The notes: generated by a model from the letters alone, not told the origin. Numbered from the stretch's first letter, positions 54,866 to 62,414 are shown. The stretch: 64,000 nt of DNA from Litorivita sp050633545 (GCA_050633545.1 JBOEGS010000006.1:186001-250000), one strand, 5' to 3'. A program made the numbers and translations.

Positions 54866-54899
54866 AATAAAAACGGCGGCCCGATTGTGCGGGCCGCCG
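54866..54899 (-). terminator. Terminator of the second VPLPA-CTERM gene
   Basis: On the minus strand CGGCGGCCCG, loop CACAAT, CGGGCCGCCG, then a T-rich run. It is a perfect 10-bp GC stem 30 bp past the stop. Confidence 0.85.
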
Positions 54900-54930
54900 A
54901 ATGGAGGTCAGGCTGGGCAAAGGGCAGAAA

Positions 54931-55542
54931 TCAGCCCTTGCGCGCCTTGCGCCGTCCCATAAAGCCCAAAGCCGCAAGGCCCGTGGCGATCAGGGGCAGG
55001 CCCGCAGGGACCGGCACGGAGGGCGCCATTTCATTGAGCGCCAGATCGTCGATCAGGTAATAGCGGCCCATGCCGAGCACCAGTTGGTCAATCAAACCGG
55101 CTTGACCCTCAAGGAATTGATAGCTGCCGTCGAGCACGGTGCCCACCGACCAGACCAGAGCGCCGTTGTTAAAGCCTTGCATCACGCCGAACAGATTGCC
55201 GCCCGAGAGGCCGCTTTCGACAGGGGTGGCCCAGCGTTTGGCCCAGACACCGTCAAAGGTGAAATCCGAGGCATCCGCAGCGGCGACGGTGATGCTGCCG
55301 CTGCCGCCGTTGTTGAGCACGGCAAAATCGCCGCTATGGGCGCCGAAGTTCCAAGGCGCGCCTGTGCCGACGTCGATGATGCTGGCAGGGGCGGTGAAGG
55401 TGAACCCTTCGGTGGGCACGTTCAGATAGCGCCAAGTATTGTCGATGCTGACGCCCGCGACATTGTCAAAGTCGATGACGACGGCTTGGGCGCTGCTGGC
55501 AAAGCCGAGAAGCGCGAGGGTGGCGAGGGTTTTTTTGATCAT
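54931..55542 (-). CDS. VPxPA-CTERM sorting domain protein
   Basis: A 203-residue exported protein with signal peptide (MIKKTLATLALLGFASSAQA). The jelly-roll-like beta body has an acidic start (VVIDFDNVAGVSIDNTWRYL) and a C-terminal sorting signal VPVPAGLPLIATGLAALGFM followed by GRRKARKG. It belongs to the same class as the protein at 31128 and has the same length, although the bodies do not look alike. Surface attachment through an exosortase encoded elsewhere is expected. The start opens the signal peptide; no strong ribosome site is apparent. It has its own terminator. Confidence 0.87.
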   Translation of the reverse strand: MIKKTLATLALLGFASSAQAVVIDFDNVAGVSIDNTWRYLNVPTEGFTFTAPASIIDVGTGAPWNFGAHSGDFAVLNNGGSGSITVAAADASDFTFDGVWAKRWATPVESGLSGGNLFGVMQGFNNGALVWSVGTVLDGSYQFLEGQAGLIDQLVLGMGRYYLIDDLALNEMAPSVPVPAGLPLIATGLAALGFMGRRKARKG

Positions 55543-55867
55543 GAAAGTCTCTTTTGTTGTGTCGTTTGTGGGGGGCCGCGCAACACACAACATGCAAGGG
55601 AGGCCCTTGCGACAGACTTGCGGCATATATGACCTAAGGGAATGGAGCACAGCGCGCTTGGCCGCAATCGGCGCGGCGGCGACGGATTGGAAACCGGTTG
55701 TTCGCGCGCCGTGTTCAATGACGCGCGGGCCATGCGGATAAGGCCCGAACGCAAACCACCCCGCCGGTGGGTGCGGCGGGGTGGTGTTTTGCGGTCACAG
55801 CCTCGGCAAGGAATACAATTTGGTTAAATTCTCGCCCTATTGCCGCCGTAAAGCTTTTGCGGGCGCG
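55543..55867. other. Intergenic region, 325 bp, with hairpin
   Basis: This region holds the upstream sequence of the VPxPA-CTERM gene and the 3' flank of moxR. A perfect 11-bp inverted repeat, ACCACCCCGCC (55755-55765) and GGCGGGGTGGT (55775-55785), is flanked by short T-runs (GTTTT on the plus side, TTT on the minus side) and probably ends moxR transcription. No gene was found. Confidence 0.5.
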
Positions 55868-56713
55868 TTACCGCCCGCCTTGGCTGCGCGCCATAAAGGC
55901 GAGGCGTTCGAACAGATGCACGTCCTGCTCGTTCTTGAGCAAGGCCCCGTGCAATTTGGGCAAGGCATTGGCGCCGTCGCGCTTGAGGTCTTCGGCGCTC
56001 AGGTCTTCGGCCAAGAGCAGTTTGAGCCAATCGAGCACCTCGGAGGTGGAGGGCTTTTTCTTCAGCCCCGATTGCTCGCGCAGCTCGTAAAACTGCGTGA
56101 GGGCGGCGGCGAGCAGATCGCCCTTGATGCCCGGGTGGTGGACCTCGACGATCTTGCGCATGACCGAGGGTTCGGGGAAACGGATGTAGTGAAAAAAGCA
56201 GCGGCGCAAAAACGCGTCGGGCAATTCTTTTTCGTTGTTCGAGGTGATGATCATGATCGGGCGCTGTTTGGCGCGCACGGTCTCGCCGGTCTCGTAGACG
56301 TGGAATTCCATCTTGTCGAGTTCTTGCAAAAGATCGTTGGGAAATTCGATATCGGCCTTGTCGATCTCGTCGATCAAAAGCACCACCTTCTCGTCGGCGT
56401 CAAAGGCCTCCCAAAGCTTGCCCTTCTTGATGTAGTTGGACACATCGCGCACGCGCTCCTCGCCCAGCTGGCTGTCGCGCAAACGGCTGACCGCATCATA
56501 TTCATAGAGGCCTTGTTGGGCTTTGGTGGTGGATTTGATGTTCCATTCAATCATCCGCAGACCAAGGGCCGAGGCCACTTGGCGCGCCAGTTCTGTCTTG
56601 CCGGTGCCCGGTTCGCCCTTGACCAACAAGGGACGCTCCAGCGTCACCGCCGCATTGACCGCCACGGTCAGGTCCTCTGTCGCCACATAATCGGATGTGC
56701 CTTCGAATTTCAT
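55868..56713 (-). CDS. MoxR-family AAA+ ATPase
   Basis: A 281-residue ATPase. Walker A is GEPGTGKT at 33-40, Walker B VVLLIDEIDKA (D115-E116), sensor 1 ITSNNEKELPDAFLRRCFFH with the arginine finger, and a C-terminal lid (FYELREQSGLKKKPSTSEVL). The ATG opening MKFEGTSDYVATEDL was chosen after GGAGCG. MoxR proteins act as chaperones with VWA-domain partners; the CoxE-like protein at 51215 is the obvious candidate although not adjacent. It is divergent from dksA. Confidence 0.92.
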   Translation of the reverse strand: MKFEGTSDYVATEDLTVAVNAAVTLERPLLVKGEPGTGKTELARQVASALGLRMIEWNIKSTTKAQQGLYEYDAVSRLRDSQLGEERVRDVSNYIKKGKLWEAFDADEKVVLLIDEIDKADIEFPNDLLQELDKMEFHVYETGETVRAKQRPIMIITSNNEKELPDAFLRRCFFHYIRFPEPSVMRKIVEVHHPGIKGDLLAAALTQFYELREQSGLKKKPSTSEVLDWLKLLLAEDLSAEDLKRDGANALPKLHGALLKNEQDVHLFERLAFMARSQGGR

Positions 56714-56898
56714 CTGCTGTTCGCTCCATGGAATAATATTTCGCAGCAAGTTAGACCAAGCCTCAATTCCCTGCAACGCGATGCTTTGGGAACTGGACAA
56801 TCCCTATCCCTTCGGGTAATCCCACGCGCAGGGGCGCCTACTGTCCAGATGAGGAAAATTTACGTATGACGGACACTGGCCTGAGTGAGGGAAATGAT

Positions 56899-57321
56899 AT
56901 GAAAGCAGAGAATTTTCTGCCTGACGATTACCAACCGGCTGAAGACGAGCCGTTTATGAACGACCGCCAGCTTGAGTATTTTCGCCGCAAGCTGAACGAT
57001 TGGAAAAACGACATTCTCGCCGATAGCCGCGATACCATCGAAGGGTTGCAAGACGGCACGCGCAACATCCCCGATGTGGCCGACCGCGCCAGCGAAGAGA
57101 CCGATCGCGCGCTGGAATTGCGCACGCGCGACCGTCAGCGCAAGCTGGTCTCGAAAATCGACGCCGCCCTGCGCCGCATCGACGAGGGCGAATACGGCTA
57201 TTGCGAAGTGACCGGCGAGCAAATCTCGCTCAAACGTCTGGATGCGCGCCCGATCGCCACCATGAGCCTTGAGGCGCAAGAGCGTCACGAGCGCCGCGAA
57301 AAAGTGCACCGCGACGATTGA
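56899..57321 (+). CDS. dksA: DksA, non-canonical (one zinc-finger cysteine)
   Basis: A 140-residue RNA-polymerase secondary-channel factor that, with ppGpp, adjusts rRNA and amino-acid promoters. The coiled coil carries the tip (near residues 55-65, DVADRAS). The zinc finger keeps only Cys102 (GYCEVTG); the other three positions expected at 105, 123 and 126 are Thr, Ser and Ala. Such one-cysteine DksA proteins are known and functional in Rhodobacter. The ATG at 56899 (after GTGAGGGAA) gives the standard MKAENFLPDDYQP start; an ATG 11 codons upstream is less likely. Confidence 0.93.
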   Translation: MKAENFLPDDYQPAEDEPFMNDRQLEYFRRKLNDWKNDILADSRDTIEGLQDGTRNIPDVADRASEETDRALELRTRDRQRKLVSKIDAALRRIDEGEYGYCEVTGEQISLKRLDARPIATMSLEAQERHERREKVHRDD

Positions 57322-57388
57322 TCCCGATCGCGCCGCTGCGCGCTGCGCTTCGGGGCGCGGCATTGCGGCGCGGCAGATAGAATAGAGA

Positions 57389-57418
57389 AACGTCGGGGGG
57401 CAACCTTCGGCGTTTTTT
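57389..57418 (+). terminator. Probable dksA terminator
   Basis: AACGTCG (57389-57395) pairs with CGGCGTT (57408-57414, one G-T pair) and is followed by a run of T to 57418. It lies in the 300-bp gap between dksA and the FAD monooxygenase gene, which shows no other feature. Confidence 0.55.
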
Positions 57419-57621
57419 CATGAGGCGGGGCGGCGCAGAACGGCGCGCGCCAGCGGGGGAATTGGCGGGCGGACCCGCGGGCGGTTTTGCACGGGTTTTG
57501 CGCCGGTTTTGCAGGTGCAATTGACCAAGCGCAAAGCCTGCGCGCGCAGGCCCCTATATATAAGGTATAGCGCGCCGCGCTTTTCGGGGCGCGGACGGGC
57601 AGCAAAAAGAGCAAGGCAGCG

Positions 57622-58833
57622 ATGAGCATTTTGGGATTGGAAATCGTGGTGATCGGCGCGGGGATCGGCGGGCTGGCGGCGGCGCAGGCCTTGGCGCAGC
57701 GCGGCGCGCAGGTCACGGTTCTGGAGCAGGCCGAGGCGATCCGCGAGGTCGGCGCGGGGCTACAGGTCTCGCCCAATGGCGCGGCGGTTCTGGAGGCGCT
57801 CGGGCTGGGCGAGGCGTTGCGGGCCGCGTCGGTGCGCGCGCAGGCGGTGTCGCTGCGCGATTATCGCGGGGCCTGCGCCGAGGTGCTGCGGCTTGATCTG
57901 ATGCGGCTCAAGGAGCAGAGCTATTATTTCACCCACCGCGCGGATCTGATCGACATTCTGGCCAAGGGCGCGCGCGATTGCGGCGTGCAAATCCGGCTTT
58001 TGCAAAAGGTCGTCTCGGTTGAGGATGCGGATGCGGATGCGGGCGGGTCTGCGCGCGCGCAGGTGCATATGGCCAATGGCGACCGGATGAGCGCCGATCT
58101 GGTGATTGATGCGGGCGGGCTGCACGGGCAGGGGCGCGCGGTGCTCAACGGCGCCAACGATCCGTTTTTCACCGGACAGGTGGCATGGCGCACCACGGTC
58201 GACAGCACCGGTGGGCCGGATGCGGGCGCGCAGGCGCGCGTCTATATGGGGCCGCAGCGCCATCTGGTGTGCTATCCTTTGCGCGGCGGGGCGCGGCTCA
58301 ACATCGTTGCCGTGCAAGAGCGCAGCCTTTGGGCCGAGGAAGATTGGTCGCATCAGGACGATCCCGACAATCTGCGCGCCGCTTTCGCCGATTTCGGCCC
58401 GCAGGTGCAACAGATCCTCGCCCGCGTAGACGAGGTGCATCTATGGGGGTTGTTCCGTCATCCGGTGGCCGAGCATTGGCATGGGGCGGCTTTGGCCTTG
58501 CTGGGGGATGCGGCGCATCCGACCTTGCCGTTTATGGCGCAGGGCGCATCCATGGCCTTGGAGGATGCTTGGGTCTTGGGCGATGCATTGGCCCATAGCG
58601 ACAGCCCCGGCGCCGGATTGGCCGCCTATCAGGCCCGCCGCCGCCCGCGCGCGGCGCGGGTGATCGAGGCGGCCTCAAAAAACGCGTGGAAATATCACCT
58701 CGGGCGCGGCCCGATCCGCTTTGGCGCGCATATGGCTTTGCGGCTCGGCGGCGCCTTGGCGCCCGAGCGGATGATGCGCAGCTTTGACTGGCTCTATGCC
58801 CATGATGTGACCAAGACGGGCGGCGCGGCCTAG
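57622..58833 (+). CDS. FAD-dependent monooxygenase (salicylate hydroxylase-like)
   Basis: A 403-residue class A flavoprotein hydroxylase. The N-terminal dinucleotide fold is VVIGAGIGGLAAAQALAQRG with Glu at the end of strand 2 (VLEQAEAIREVGAGLQVSPN). The DG-type motif is relaxed (VIDAGGLHGQGRAVL), and the FAD ribityl motif is LLGDAAHPTLPFMAQGASMA. Such enzymes hydroxylate aromatic substrates with NAD(P)H. The substrate here is unknown. The gene is convergent with xthA and the stop regions overlap by 4 bp. Codon use matches its neighbours. Confidence 0.88.
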   Translation: MSILGLEIVVIGAGIGGLAAAQALAQRGAQVTVLEQAEAIREVGAGLQVSPNGAAVLEALGLGEALRAASVRAQAVSLRDYRGACAEVLRLDLMRLKEQSYYFTHRADLIDILAKGARDCGVQIRLLQKVVSVEDADADAGGSARAQVHMANGDRMSADLVIDAGGLHGQGRAVLNGANDPFFTGQVAWRTTVDSTGGPDAGAQARVYMGPQRHLVCYPLRGGARLNIVAVQERSLWAEEDWSHQDDPDNLRAAFADFGPQVQQILARVDEVHLWGLFRHPVAEHWHGAALALLGDAAHPTLPFMAQGASMALEDAWVLGDALAHSDSPGAGLAAYQARRRPRAARVIEAASKNAWKYHLGRGPIRFGAHMALRLGGALAPERMMRSFDWLYAHDVTKTGGAA

Positions 58834-59636
58834 ATATCCAGTTCGACCCAGACCGGCACATGGTCCGAGGGTTTTTCCCGCCCGCGGATGTCCTTGTCGA
58901 TCTGGCAGTCGATCAATGTGTCGGCGCAGGCGGGGCTGAGCAAGAAGTGGTCGATGCGAATGCCGTCATTGCGGTTCCATGCGCCCGCCTGATAATCCCA
59001 AAAGCTGTAATGCCCGCCGCCCGAGACCCGCGCGCGAAAGGCTTCGGTAAAGCCGAGGTTCATCAGCCGCCGGTAGGCCGCGCGGCTTTCGGGGCGCGCC
59101 AAGGCATCCTCTTGCCAGACCTCGGGGCGGGCGGCGTCTTCGTCTTGGGGGATGATGTTGTAATCGCCCGCCATCAAGAACGGCTCTTCGCCCTCCAGCA
59201 ATTCGCGCGCGCGTGCCTCCATGCGCGCCATCCATGACAGCTTGTAGGCGTATTTGCCGCCCGCGGCGGGCACGCCGTCCTGCAATTCGACCGGATTGCC
59301 ATTGGGCAGGTATAGCCCGCACAGGCGCAGCGCGCCCTTATCGCCGACCACCGTCGCCTCGATCCAGCGCGCTTGCTCGTCGCTGTCGTCGCCCGGAAGG
59401 CCGCGTTGCACATCCTCTAGCGGCAGTTTCGACAAGATCGCCACGCCGTTGAAGGATTTTTGCCCGTGGGTTTCGACATTATAGCCGCGCTCTTCAAACA
59501 TCTCGCGCGGGAAATTCTCGTCCACCGATTTGATTTCCTGAAGCAGCGCCACGTCGGGCTGCGCCTCGTCGAGCCAATCACACAAAGCCGGATAGCGGGC
59601 CTTGATGCCGTTGATGTTGAATGTGGCGATTTTCAT
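58830..59636 (-). CDS. xthA: Exodeoxyribonuclease III
   Basis: A 268-residue EEP-family nuclease for base-excision repair: AP-endonuclease and 3' exonuclease activity. Motifs: ATFNINGIKARYP with the metal Asn, VALLQEIKS (Glu34), LYLPNGNP, AGDYNIIPQDEDAARP, RIDHFLLSPAC and the C-terminal SDHVPVWVEL with catalytic Asp-His. The length is normal. The adjoining 378-bp upstream region (59637-60014) belongs to the repeat-peptide locus. Confidence 0.96.
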   Translation of the reverse strand: MKIATFNINGIKARYPALCDWLDEAQPDVALLQEIKSVDENFPREMFEERGYNVETHGQKSFNGVAILSKLPLEDVQRGLPGDDSDEQARWIEATVVGDKGALRLCGLYLPNGNPVELQDGVPAAGGKYAYKLSWMARMEARARELLEGEEPFLMAGDYNIIPQDEDAARPEVWQEDALARPESRAAYRRLMNLGFTEAFRARVSGGGHYSFWDYQAGAWNRNDGIRIDHFLLSPACADTLIDCQIDKDIRGREKPSDHVPVWVELDI

Positions 59637-59724
59637 GGCGCTCTCCCCGTTTTGCCCTTCGATCTATCGCAAGCGCGGCGGGCAAGGGCAAGCGCGGGGC
59701 CGATTGCGCCGCGAAAAACAGAAT

Positions 59725-59961
59725 CAACCTATGGGTGATTCTCGCTTTTCGGGGTGAAAAAACTTTGGCGAGAGGGGTGATTCTGGATGCAACCTATGGG
59801 TGTGTGGCCGGATTCAGAGAACGTTAACCAAAAATTATGCTCACTGTTTCTATAATGGAAACAGTTCAGAATCAAAGAGTTAGTGAAAATGAAGGGGTGA
59901 GTCGCGTTTCCGAAATACACGTCAAGGTTTAATAGGGGCTTGGCGATACAACCTTAGGGTG
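59725..59961 (+). promoter_or_regulatory. Repeated CAACC(TA/AT)GGGTG motifs upstream of the repeat-peptide gene
   Basis: CAACCTATGGGTG occurs at 59725-59737 and 59790-59802, and CAACCTTAGGGTG at 59949-59961. A further version, CAACCTTAGGGGG, lies at 60808-60820 just before the second gene. The motif is an imperfect palindrome. GGGTG occurs six times on the plus strand here (59733, 59752, 59775, 59798, 59895, 59957), far above chance for this length. The first two copies sit upstream of the promoter and the third in the leader. Protein binding or an mRNA role is inferred. Confidence 0.5.
59824..59865 (+). promoter_or_regulatory. Promoter with CtrA-like box and 8-bp dyad over the -10
   Basis: TTAACCAAAAATTAT (59824-59838) is a near match to the CtrA site TTAA-N7-TTAA and lies where a -35 box would be. 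TATAAT (59851-59856) is a consensus -10. The -10 is the spacer of a perfect inverted repeat, ACTGTTTC (59843-59850) and GAAACAGT (59858-59865). No good -35 hexamer is present, as expected for an activator-dependent promoter. The start point would be near 59863, leaving a leader of about 150 nt. Confidence 0.5.
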
Positions 59962-60014
59962 TAAATCTGTTGGTGTCTGCAAAACACCAAACACAACACC
60001 AGGGGATAACGACC

Positions 60015-60698
60015 ATGCAAACTCAACTCAAAGCTAACCACACTTTCGCTCAAATCGCCAACATTGATGCACCGCGCTCTGCCAGCTCGCTGCTTGATGG
60101 CACCGGTTTGGAGATGTTCACATGTGGCCTCGAAGCCTCCTCCAACGCCGATGCGATGATGGGCGAAGGCCTTGAGATGTTCACCTGCGGCCTTGGTCCC
60201 GTCACCGCTTCCACTGCCATGGAAGGCGATGCGACCGAAATGTTCACCTGCGGTCTTGGCCCTGTTGCCGGCTCCGAAGTATTCAACGGCGATGCCACCG
60301 CCTTGTTCACTTGCGGTCTTGGCGCTTCGACCTCGACCATGGCGCTGAGCGGCGATGCAACCGAGATGTTCACCTGCGGTTTGGGTGCCTCTGCTGCCAA
60401 TGACGCCATGAGCGGCGACAAGGTGGAAATGTTCACCTGCGGTCTTGAAGCCGAAGCCTCCGATACGATGAGCGGCGATGCGGTCGAAGCTTTCACTTGC
60501 GGCCTTGGCGCCACCACCGCCTCCGATGCGCAATCGGGCGATGCGGTCGAAGCTTTCACCTGCGGCCTTGGCGCCACCACAGCCTCTGACGCCCAATCGG
60601 GCGATGCGGTCGAAGCCTTCACCTGCGGCCTTGGTGCCACCCATGCCACAGACGCCCAATCGGGCGACGCGGTTCAGGCCTTCACCTGCGGTCTCTAA
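60015..60698 (+). CDS. Cysteine-repeat protein with ten FTCGL repeats
   Basis: A 227-residue protein with a 28-residue N-terminal part (MQTQLKANHTFAQIANIDAP...) followed by ten repeats of about 21 residues, consensus GDAVEAFTCGLGATTASDAQ. Every repeat has one Cys in FTCGL, at residues 37, 58, 79, 100, 121, 142, 162, 183, 204 and 225; spacing is 21 except once (20). The last repeat stops right after FTCGL. Beyond the N-terminus the chain has almost no basic residues and many Asp/Glu. There is no signal peptide, membrane segment or Gly-Gly leader. The ATG lies 8 bp after AGGGGA. A multi-core peptide precursor or a metal/thiol-binding repeat protein are both possible. I do not recognise a named family. 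Confidence 0.85.
   Translation: MQTQLKANHTFAQIANIDAPRSASSLLDGTGLEMFTCGLEASSNADAMMGEGLEMFTCGLGPVTASTAMEGDATEMFTCGLGPVAGSEVFNGDATALFTCGLGASTSTMALSGDATEMFTCGLGASAANDAMSGDKVEMFTCGLEAEASDTMSGDAVEAFTCGLGATTASDAQSGDAVEAFTCGLGATTASDAQSGDAVEAFTCGLGATHATDAQSGDAVQAFTCGL
60099..60695 (+). repeat. Tandem 63-bp coding repeats (ten units)
   Basis: These are the DNA of the FTCGL repeats. Units 7-9 (about 60474-60662) are the most alike; units 7 and 8 differ at five bases, all synonymous in the plus-strand frame. Units 1-4 are more diverged. This points to recent duplication at the 3' end and constraint on the protein. Confidence 0.85.
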
Positions 60699-60719
60699 GA
60701 CCACCAAGAACACCTGCAT

Positions 60720-60772
60720 GGTGCGGGCCAGCCAAGCCCGCACCGCGCCAAACCCCCGATCTGCCATCGGGG
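60720..60772 (+). terminator. Tandem hairpins between repeat-peptide gene and partner gene
   Basis: Hairpin 1: GGTGCGGGC (60720-60728), 7-nt loop, GCCCGCACC (60736-60744). Hairpin 2: CCCCGAT (60754-60760), 5-nt loop, ATCGGGG (60766-60772), followed by TT only. They may partly end transcription or protect the upstream mRNA, giving more peptide than partner protein. Confidence 0.5.
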
Positions 60773-60827
60773 TTCGCAAATGAAAATATTCCGGCGCCGC
60801 CACGCGCCAACCTTAGGGGGAAATACA

Positions 60828-61904
60828 ATGTCCACAGTTATCCAATTCGCCGCCAAGAACCCGATCCAGAGCCAAGAGGACCGTTATGGCGCGCTTGTAT
60901 CGGCCTTTGCCAGCAGCCGCCGCTTTGGCGATGATGTCTTCTGGCTCAAGGAAAACGCCGAACTTCTGAGCATCCTCGAAGTGACCGGTGCCAAGCTTTC
61001 GCAAGAGACCCTCGCGCCGATGGCCGGTTTTTACGCCAATGTCGAAAAACGCCTCGGCTTCTTCCCGCAATACTACCGCTTTATCCTGTCGCTCTGCCTT
61101 GATCTCGAAGACCTCGGCATGGAGGGAAACAAGGGCGAGGCTTTGGTGAACTGGGCCGCCGACGAAGGCCTTGCGCAATCGGAGATGAGCGATCTGCAAC
61201 GGATGGAAGCGCGCCGTTTGATGCTGCGCCGCGGCCGCGATCCTTTGCCCGCCGATCCGGGTCTGGAGGTGCGTATGCGCGCCTTTATCGAGCGCTCCGA
61301 AGCCTTCACCATGCCCAACAAGAAAGCCGCCTACGAGTTGACCCACACGGTCTTCTATCTCTCCGAATATGGCCGCAAGCCGCTGCAATTGGGCGAGGGC
61401 GCTTTGCAATCCTTGCGCTTTGCCGGAACGCTGGCATGGCTCGACCAGAACCTCGATCTGGTGGCCGAAGTCTGCATCGCCCTGCGCTACGCCGGTGAGC
61501 AGCCGCCCGCGATCTGGGAAAACTGGGCCGAGCGCGAAGGCCACCGTTTCACCATCGCCACCGGCGAGCAGGCCAATGTGCAAGACAATTACCACGAGTT
61601 CTTCATCTGCAACTGGCTCGCCTCGGTGACCGGCGGGCAGGCCTTTACCAAACGCGTCGCCGCCGAGCGCATGTCCTTCCACCGTGCCGACCGCGCCTTT
61701 GCGCCGCTGCGCGAGATGTCCGAATGCATGTTCCGCCTCGACGACCGCCGCTCGGCCGATTGGGACGCGATGCGCCCGCTGGTGACCGAAGGCATGAACG
61801 AGGAAGCCCAAGAGGTTTTGGGTCTGGCCGAGCAAAGCTGCCCCGACTTCGACGCCTTCTTTGCGGGATTTGCCCGCGTCGGCTTGAGCCACGCGGCGGT
61901 GTAA
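60828..61904 (+). CDS. Unrecognised protein next to the FTCGL-repeat gene (358 aa)
   Basis: A 358-residue, mostly helical, soluble protein. The ATG 5 bp after AGGGGGAA is preferred over one 16 codons upstream. Conserved-looking segments are YANVEKRLGFFPQYYRFILS, YELTHTVFYLSEYGRKPLQL (with a His) and DNYHEFFICNWLASVTGG (His next to two Phe and a Cys); an amphipathic, acidic C-terminus contains SCPDFDAF. There is no signal peptide or membrane helix and no ATP, SAM or radical-SAM motif. Its position, the shared CAACCTTAGGG motif before the start, and the tandem hairpins suggest it works with the repeat protein, perhaps binding or modifying it. Confidence 0.75.
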   Translation: MSTVIQFAAKNPIQSQEDRYGALVSAFASSRRFGDDVFWLKENAELLSILEVTGAKLSQETLAPMAGFYANVEKRLGFFPQYYRFILSLCLDLEDLGMEGNKGEALVNWAADEGLAQSEMSDLQRMEARRLMLRRGRDPLPADPGLEVRMRAFIERSEAFTMPNKKAAYELTHTVFYLSEYGRKPLQLGEGALQSLRFAGTLAWLDQNLDLVAEVCIALRYAGEQPPAIWENWAEREGHRFTIATGEQANVQDNYHEFFICNWLASVTGGQAFTKRVAAERMSFHRADRAFAPLREMSECMFRLDDRRSADWDAMRPLVTEGMNEEAQEVLGLAEQSCPDFDAFFAGFARVGLSHAAV

Positions 61905-62090
61905 TCCGAAACGACTTCTCCGGCGGATCACATGGGGCTTGGCCGCCTCCCGCCGGATCCGGACCACGCGGATCGGCAAATCTGTGTGCGGGCCTTTCCT
62001 CATCCCCCGAGGTTCAGGCATACGGGCAAGCTGTGCGGTGCATCAAGTATGCGCCGCACATTGCTGTTTTAAATGGGAAATTTGTGGGGA

Positions 62091-62414
62091 TTACATGGAA
62101 AACGATGTGCCGCAACCGCAAGAGCTGCTGGCATTGGGGTTCTCGATGATAAAGCGCGCGCCGATCAGCTCTTCGCTGAAATCAATCGTCGCACCGGCCA
62201 GAAACGGCAAGGAGACCGGATCGACCAGAACTTTTTGCCCCGCGCCCTCAAGGACCAGATCATCCCCCGCAGGGGCGTCGAGTTTGATCTCGTATTGAAA
62301 GCCCGAGCATCCGCCGCCCTCGACCGCGACGCGCAGGGCTTGGCCTTGATCCGCGGCCCCGATTTCGGCCAGACGGTCAAAGGCGCGTTGGGTGACTTTC
62401 GGCGGCAGGTTCAT
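62091..62414 (-). CDS. ErpA/IscA-type iron-sulfur carrier
   Basis: A 107-residue HesB/IscA-family protein with the three Cys that carry the cluster: Cys36 in GGGCSGFQY, and Cys99 and Cys101 in SCGCGTSFSM at the C-terminus. It delivers Fe-S clusters to target enzymes. The length and LVDPVSLPFLAGATIDFSEE segment are standard. It is divergent from dgt, separated by 205 bp without other features. The 186-bp gap to the repeat-peptide locus on its other side shows nothing recognisable. Confidence 0.94.
   Translation of the reverse strand: MNLPPKVTQRAFDRLAEIGAADQGQALRVAVEGGGCSGFQYEIKLDAPAGDDLVLEGAGQKVLVDPVSLPFLAGATIDFSEELIGARFIIENPNASSSCGCGTSFSM

Noticed and set aside
60099..60695. CRISPR-like array
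   Set aside because: The 63-bp units abut without spacers, keep one open frame and are diverged; no cas genes are present.
59922..60803. Repetitive minus-strand frames opposite the FTCGL repeats
   Set aside because: They are mirror readings of the repeats. The base differences between units are silent in the plus frame, and the plus frame has the ribosome site and downstream gene.
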